From: Patescibacteria group bacterium UBA6023
GTDB taxonomy: Bacteria > Patescibacteriota > Minisyncoccia > Phycocordibacterales > UBA6899
Reading direction: 5' to 3'
Assembly: GCA_002429425.1 (NCBI GenBank)
Contig: DIZR01000019.1
Span: 1 to 8,048 of the forward strand
Length of the DNA: 8,048 bases
Below are positions 4,146-8,048 of the stretch, one piece after another; within the stretch, counting starts at the first letter, position 1; the number at the start of each line of letters is the position of its first letter. The notes beneath the pieces are model-generated. The model ran no database searches. It saw only the letters and a list, made by a program, of their open reading frames with translations, and had not been told where the DNA came from. The position numbers and the translations under genes were made by a program.

Positions 4146-6317
4146 TTATTCAAAGTGGGATTGCGTGCGAAGGGTGAGATTGAACTGTAGGAGTGGGTAT
4201 GTTGCAAGGGTGATGTCTTCATCAAGAATACGTTTTGCTTCCTCACGTGCAGCCTCAACCATTTTGAGATTTTTGATCGCATCCATACCGATGTCGGTGA
4301 TTCCCCATTGTTTTCCACCGCCAAGTTCCCCCGAGCCACGGAGGGCAAGATCCATTTCGGAAAGTTCAAAACCATTTTTTGCTTGCGTGAGTGCCTTTAA
4401 TCGTTCGAATGTTTTTTCGGTTTTGGTATCAGAAAATAAATAGCAGTATGCTTGTTGTGTGCCTCGCAGTACGCGTCCACGGAGTTGATGCAGTTGTGCC
4501 AAGCCAAATCGCTCTGCTCCTTCGATGATGATGAGTGTAGCATTTGGCACATTCACTCCAACTTCGACAACCGATGTCGCGACGAGAATGTCGGTATCTC
4601 CTGTAGTAAACAATTCCATCACATCATCTTTTTCTGAAGGCTTCATTTTGCTATGAAGGATGTCGACCGTGTACTCAGAAAATATTTTTTCTTGTAATCG
4701 CGTTGCTTCTTCTTTTACCGATTTCATGTTGAGTGTTCCTTCCTTACTGGGATCCGGCTCATCGATACGAGGACAGATCACATATGCTTGTCTCCCTGCC
4801 TTAATTTCGGCGCGAATCTTTTCGTATACTGCGTCGCGCTTTCCGACGGGAACGATCTCCGTGATGACCGGCTTTCTTCCTGAAGGCATTTGGTCAAGAA
4901 TAGTGAGGTCGAGGTCGCCATACAGAGTGAGGGCAAGTGTCCGGGGAATCGGCGTTGCGGTCATAGAGAGGAAGTGCGGTGCACGCGCTTTGTTGTCTGC
5001 ATCTTTTTGTACAAGTTTCGCACGTTGCTTGGTGCCAAAGCGATGCTGTTCATCGATGATGACGTATGCAAGATGCTTCCATTGTACGCTTTTTGAGATG
5101 AGTGCATGGGTGCCGATGACGATAGGAATCTCCCCGTTTGCAACCCATTTGAGAAATTGTGTGCGAGAGATATCGGTCCATCCACTCGGGTCGACTTTTG
5201 AAGGAAACTTACGGCAGCCACTTCCGGTAATAAGCCCGATGCTCATTCCTGTGCCAACAAAGTATTTGATAAATGATTCAAAGTGTTGAGTTGCGAGAAT
5301 TTCCGTCGGACACATATATGCAACTTGCAATGCACCAAAGTTTTGCCCTTCGGGGCGTGTCGTCACGGCAGCATATGTGGTAACGGCGGCAACCGCTGTT
5401 TTTCCTGAGCCGACGTCACCTTCAAGGAGACGAAGCATTGCACGAGATGAAGAGAAGTCGGTAAATATCGTCTCAATAGAACGTGATTGTGCATCGGTAA
5501 GCGGGAAGCCGAGCCCTCTAATAAATTCGTCGACATTTTTTTTGTTTGGGGTGATGAGGAAGGTCGGATTTTGTTCGTAGAGCATGCGTGCTTGTTGGCG
5601 TTCAAGTTGAATGAAGAATATTTCCTCGAATGCAAATCGTTTTCGTGCGGAGAGTGCATGTTTTTCCTCGCGTGGCGCATGGAGCCACACAAGGGCAGTG
5701 GGGAGTGAGGGGAGATTGTATCGCTTGAGTACGTCGGAAGGTATGGGGTCCGTGAGTGTATCGAGTATCCCACTTGTGCTTACTTTGCGTATTGCATGAT
5801 AAAACCATCGTGAGGTGATACCTTTCGACTCAGGGTAGACCGGTAAAAATCGTTCGTCGGAATCGATACCACCTTCAGTAAACAGTGATGGACTGGTATC
5901 CCCCGGCAAAGCAGTAATTTTTTCAAGCTCGGGATTCACGAGTGTTATGGTGCTCCCGCTTTTTTTTACAACGCCTGATGCACGCACGAAGTCTCCGACG
6001 CTCGCCATCTTCGCCATGTACGGTTGATTGAACCAAACGAGTTTCATTCGACCCGTTTTGTCACGTATTATCGCTTCGCCCATTGGCACATGACCGCGGA
6101 AAGATTTCTTTGTTCCTGTTTTTTCTATTTGACCATAGAGTGTGATCCGCTCTCCATCTTCAGCAAGCTCAATGGCCGAGGATTTTCCCGCATCGATATG
6201 ACGAGCAGGGAAGTGGTAGAGTAAGTCACGAAGCGTCTCAAGGCCAAGTCGCCCGAGCGCTTTTTTTTGTACATCAACAAGTCGAAAATGTTTGATGATA
6301 AGATCGTTTGGATTCAT
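4146..6317 (-). CDS. recG: ATP-dependent DNA helicase RecG
   Basis: RecG remodels stalled replication forks and branch-migrates Holliday junctions. At 723 aa it is slightly longer than the usual roughly 690. An N-terminal helical segment is followed by the OB-fold wedge domain (about residues 56-133). The SF2 motor has Walker A GDVGSGKT (300-307), PTEILA (motif Ia), DEQHRFG (422-428), TATPIPRT (453-460) and, in motif VI, QLRGRVLRG (611-619). The RecG C-terminal signature appears as DLALRGSGELGGGKQ. The motif VI reading VLRG differs from the usual VGRG. Two insertions, before PTEILA and after the TGS motif, explain the extra length. In-frame starts exist at 6368 (GTG), 6344 and 6332, but 6317 is chosen. 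GGAG lies nine bases before it, and a strong promoter (6368-6340) would place the transcript start at about 6333, downstream of the earlier starts. It diverges from the desaturase. Confidence 0.95.
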   Translation of the reverse strand: MNPNDLIIKHFRLVDVQKKALGRLGLETLRDLLYHFPARHIDAGKSSAIELAEDGERITLYGQIEKTGTKKSFRGHVPMGEAIIRDKTGRMKLVWFNQPYMAKMASVGDFVRASGVVKKSGSTITLVNPELEKITALPGDTSPSLFTEGGIDSDERFLPVYPESKGITSRWFYHAIRKVSTSGILDTLTDPIPSDVLKRYNLPSLPTALVWLHAPREEKHALSARKRFAFEEIFFIQLERQQARMLYEQNPTFLITPNKKNVDEFIRGLGFPLTDAQSRSIETIFTDFSSSRAMLRLLEGDVGSGKTAVAAVTTYAAVTTRPEGQNFGALQVAYMCPTEILATQHFESFIKYFVGTGMSIGLITGSGCRKFPSKVDPSGWTDISRTQFLKWVANGEIPIVIGTHALISKSVQWKHLAYVIIDEQHRFGTKQRAKLVQKDADNKARAPHFLSMTATPIPRTLALTLYGDLDLTILDQMPSGRKPVITEIVPVGKRDAVYEKIRAEIKAGRQAYVICPRIDEPDPSKEGTLNMKSVKEEATRLQEKIFSEYTVDILHSKMKPSEKDDVMELFTTGDTDILVATSVVEVGVNVPNATLIIIEGAERFGLAQLHQLRGRVLRGTQQAYCYLFSDTKTEKTFERLKALTQAKNGFELSEMDLALRGSGELGGGKQWGITDIGMDAIKNLKMVEAAREEAKRILDEDITLATYPLLQFNLTLRTQSHFE

Positions 6318-6339
6318 TTGCGCTTTCTCCATTCCCTCA

Positions 6340-6368
6340 ATCATACGCAAATCAACATAAGGTGTCAC
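6340..6368 (-). promoter_or_regulatory. recG promoter (minus strand)
   Basis: Read on the minus strand, GTGACA (6368-6363) and TATGAT (6345-6340) are 17 bases apart, each matching five of six consensus bases. The predicted start near 6333 leaves a 5' leader of about 16 bases with the GGAG at 6330-6327 before the ATG at 6317. The -35 overlaps that of the divergent desaturase promoter. Confidence 0.7.
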
Positions 6369-6390
6369 ATTTTAGACTTTCTGCTATACT
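6362..6390 (+). promoter_or_regulatory. Desaturase promoter (plus strand, extended -10)
   Basis: TATACT (6385-6390) is preceded by TGC, an extended -10 form. GTGTCA (6362-6367) lies 17 bases upstream as a four-of-six -35. The start would be near 6397, giving a leader of about 43 bases to the ATG at 6440. GTGTCAC at 6362-6368 is nearly palindromic and provides the -35 for both directions. Confidence 0.65.
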
Positions 6391-6439
6391 CCTGCCAGTC
6401 GCTCTTCTCATGCATTTTTGATTTTGATTGGAGAATATT

Positions 6440-7378
6440 ATGTCTCGCGCGTTGTCGAATCTCTCATGGTGGGCGTATCTTTTGATACTGCTTATTGGCG
6501 GGTCGCCGTTGTTGTGGTATTTCAATATTTGGGATGGAGTAATTCCACTTTCACTTAAAGAGTACGCAGTCGTTGTCCTTGTGTTGACACATATTACTAT
6601 TGCCGCAGTGACAATATTTTTGCATCGAGGACAAGCGCATCGATCAATAGAGTTTGAAGTTCCAACTTCGGTGTTCGTACGGACTATAGCATGGACATTA
6701 CTCAAGTATGACATGCCAACCTGGGCTCCGGTAGCACATTTTTTTCGTTATTGGCTCTGGCTGACAACGGGAATGATAACCAAAGAGTGGACCGCAATTC
6801 ACCGAAAGCATCATGCAACGTGCGAAACAGCAGCAGATCCACATAGTCCAAAGACGTATGGAATTTTTCGAGTGCTTTTCGGCGGAGTGTTTCTGTATGT
6901 TAAAGAATCACGCAATAAAGAAACAATAGCCAAGCATGGTGCAGGAACTCCGTCTGATTGGATTGAAAAACATATTTACACGAAATACCATAAGTATGGA
7001 GTAATACTTATGCTTTTTATTGATCTGGTGCTCTTTGGTCCGATTGTCGGTGTGTTTGGTGTTTGGCTTGTGCAAATGGTGTGGATCCCATTTTTTGCTG
7101 CCGGAGTCATTAATGGTGTTGGACATTATTGGGGATATCGTAATTTCCCCAGCATGAACAAAAAAGAAAATTTTGAGGATTGGTCAAGGAACATTTGTCC
7201 AATTGGCATCCTTATCGGTGGTGAGGCATTGCACAACAATCATCACTTTTATCCCAAAAGTGCAAAGCTTTCGGTGAAATGGTTTGAATTCGATATCGGG
7301 TGGATGTATATTCGTATTCTTGAGACTTTTGGTCTCGTGCGTGTGAAATACGTTTATGACAAAAATCTGAATATATAG
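6440..7378 (+). CDS. Membrane fatty-acid desaturase (acyl-CoA/acyl-lipid delta-9 type)
   Basis: It belongs to the di-iron membrane desaturases, which use O2 and reduced electron carriers to place a cis double bond in an acyl chain. The start ATG at 6440 has GGAG six bases upstream; a TTG at 6428 is in frame but lies before that Shine-Dalgarno. In the 312-aa product the histidine boxes are complete: HRGQAH (62-67), HRKHH (121-125) and HNNHH (265-269), plus NGVGH (225-229), the extra ligand typical of stearoyl-CoA-desaturase relatives. Hydrophobic membrane segments lie near residues 11-28, 42-61 and 186-225. No cytochrome b5 domain is fused, so an external ferredoxin or similar donor is needed; none is encoded in the window. 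The spacing of the three boxes and the NxxxH fit the delta-9 class, but the exact substrate and regiochemistry are inference. It is monocistronic, with its own promoter and terminator. Confidence 0.9.
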   Translation: MSRALSNLSWWAYLLILLIGGSPLLWYFNIWDGVIPLSLKEYAVVVLVLTHITIAAVTIFLHRGQAHRSIEFEVPTSVFVRTIAWTLLKYDMPTWAPVAHFFRYWLWLTTGMITKEWTAIHRKHHATCETAADPHSPKTYGIFRVLFGGVFLYVKESRNKETIAKHGAGTPSDWIEKHIYTKYHKYGVILMLFIDLVLFGPIVGVFGVWLVQMVWIPFFAAGVINGVGHYWGYRNFPSMNKKENFEDWSRNICPIGILIGGEALHNNHHFYPKSAKLSVKWFEFDIGWMYIRILETFGLVRVKYVYDKNLNI

Positions 7379-7387
7379 TTCATTAAC

Positions 7388-7420
7388 AAAACGCAGGAAT
7401 TCCTGCGTTTTTATTTTTTA
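7388..7420 (+). terminator. Intrinsic terminator after the desaturase gene
   Basis: A perfect 10-bp stem AAAACGCAGG / CCTGCGTTTT with an AATT loop is followed by TATTTTTTA. It begins 10 bases after the desaturase stop and separates it from the multicopper oxidase promoter. Confidence 0.93.
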
Positions 7421-7441
7421 GTGAGACTTTTTTTTGATGCT

Positions 7442-7450
7442 TGGTATAAT
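7442..7450 (+). promoter_or_regulatory. Extended -10 promoter of the multicopper oxidase gene
   Basis: TGGTATAAT is a perfect TATAAT with the TGn extension. No good -35 sits 16-18 bases upstream (TGAGAC at 7422-7427 is poor), which is normal for extended -10 promoters. The start would be near 7457, giving a leader of about 26 bases without an obvious Shine-Dalgarno sequence. Confidence 0.7.
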
Positions 7451-7482
7451 AACAAGAACAATTTACTAACCTTCTTTTATTT

Positions 7483-8048
7483 ATGCATAAGAAAACAATA
7501 TTGTTTGTGCTCGTTCTCGCATTGGTTGTTGGTAGTTTTGCATACTTCAGTGGTCAAAAGTCGAGCACATTAAAACCTGCCATCAGTTCTTCTCTCGATA
7601 TCGCTGGTTTGAAAGATGCAGTAGAAACACAAACGGTTAATCTCAAAAATGGCGATACATATGAACTCACGGCAGGGTACGTTGCAAAAGAGATCAATGG
7701 AAAGAAAATCAAAATGCTTGCATATAACGGCTCAATTCCCGGTCCGGTTATTCGCGTGCAACAGGGCGACACGGTCACTATTCGTTTTAAGAATAATACC
7801 GACATGGAGACGCTACTACATTCTCATGGCGTGCGTATGGATAATCAGTATGACGGTACGCAGCTTACGCAGAAAAATATTCTTCCCGGAGAAAGTTTTG
7901 ACTATGTATTGAAGTTTCCTGATGCTGGTATGATGTGGTATCACCCGCATGTCCGTGAGGATAAGCAGCAACCCATGGGACTTTTTGGAAGCTTCATTGT
8001 TACTCCGAATACGCCAGGATATTGGGAAAAAGTGGATCATGAAGAAGT
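7483..8048 (+). CDS. Exported multicopper oxidase, N-terminal part (3' truncated by window edge)
   Basis: The family couples oxidation of a substrate (metal ions or phenols) to four-electron reduction of O2 to water. The frame is open from the ATG to the window end, 188 residues. A lysine start (MHKK) and a hydrophobic core (about residues 5-22) form a signal peptide or membrane anchor. A cupredoxin domain follows: YNGSIPGPVIRVQQGDTV (about 81-98) is the usual multicopper oxidase opening. LHSHG (112-116) gives the first H-x-H, followed by DNQYDG and TQ. WYHPH (152-156) gives the second H-x-H, then MGLFGSFIV. These are trinuclear-centre ligands; the type 1 copper ligands and the other two H-x-H motifs should lie downstream. 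HSHG replaces the commoner HWHG. A NirK-type nitrite reductase is less likely, given the WYHPH motif. No Shine-Dalgarno is evident. Whether the enzyme acts on Cu(I), Fe(II), Mn(II) or organic substrates cannot be told from this part. Confidence 0.88.
   Translation, partial: MHKKTILFVLVLALVVGSFAYFSGQKSSTLKPAISSSLDIAGLKDAVETQTVNLKNGDTYELTAGYVAKEINGKKIKMLAYNGSIPGPVIRVQQGDTVTIRFKNNTDMETLLHSHGVRMDNQYDGTQLTQKNILPGESFDYVLKFPDAGMMWYHPHVREDKQQPMGLFGSFIVTPNTPGYWEKVDHEE

Noticed and set aside
4660..5289. 209-aa plus-strand open frame opposite recG, and other open frames antisense to recG (for example 5363-5773).
   Set aside because: They lie wholly within recG, whose motifs are unambiguous; their translations show no family motif and no upstream ribosome site.
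6318..6368. Longer recG beginning at GTG 6368 or ATG 6344/6332 (up to 740 aa).
   Set aside because: The strongest minus-strand promoter (6368-6340) overlaps these starts, and the best Shine-Dalgarno (GGAG 6330-6327) serves the ATG at 6317.
6428..6439. Desaturase start at TTG 6428.
   Set aside because: A rare start codon that itself overlaps the GGAG serving the ATG at 6440.
7483..8048. NirK-type copper nitrite reductase.
   Set aside because: LHSHG followed by WYHPH with intervening DNxxDG fits the trinuclear centre of multicopper oxidases better; the missing C-terminus leaves a small doubt.
1..8048. CRISPR array, insertion sequence, phage or toxin-antitoxin module.
   Set aside because: No spaced direct repeats, terminal inverted repeats, transposase or integrase motifs, or recognisable toxin-antitoxin pair were found on either strand.

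Overview
The window looks like chromosomal DNA from a bacterium with short, tightly packed and mostly single-gene transcription units. My best guess is a Patescibacteria/CPR (Parcubacteria-like) genome. That rests on small orphan genes each closed by a compact intrinsic terminator, a RecG with lineage-type insertions, and the general protein 'accent'; no marker gene here proves it. TGA is a stop: ftsH ends in TGA directly before a terminator, so the Gracilibacteria/SR1 code (TGA = Gly) does not apply.

Layout. (1) 3-1160: 3' two thirds of ftsH (+), with the AAA+ sensor region and zinc-protease domain, then a strong terminator. (2) 1268-3092: three unrecognised small + strand genes (123, 136 and 160 aa; the last is Cys-rich and probably binds zinc). 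Each has its own Shine-Dalgarno sequence and a hairpin after it. Between them are a promoter-hairpin-terminator cassette predicted to make an RNA of about 50 nt (1756-1808) and a complete tRNA gene with anticodon UAU (Ile, reading AUA). (3) 3219-3650: dut (dUTPase), separated by a two-way terminator from a convergent minus-strand pair. (4) 6317-3742, minus: recG (branched-DNA helicase), then a 112-aa two-span membrane protein. (5) 6440-7378, plus: a membrane fatty-acid desaturase with a complete set of histidine boxes. It diverges from recG, and the two predicted promoters share one near-palindromic -35 region. (6) 7483-8048, plus: the N-terminal part of an exported multicopper oxidase, running off the window. 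It is reached from a consensus extended -10 promoter.

How the genes fit together. ftsH, dut, recG and the tRNA are housekeeping functions (protein quality control, nucleotide-pool sanitation, replication-fork repair, decoding). The desaturase and the multicopper oxidase are both oxygen-consuming enzyme types and sit next to each other, an accessory pair that would be unexpected in a strictly fermentative, host-dependent cell. The most interesting points are the tRNA-Ile(UAU), which suggests lysidine-independent AUA decoding, the tiny predicted RNA with two UUCG-loop hairpins, the O2-linked pair, and the overlapping divergent recG/desaturase promoters. I see no CRISPR array, insertion sequence or phage module.
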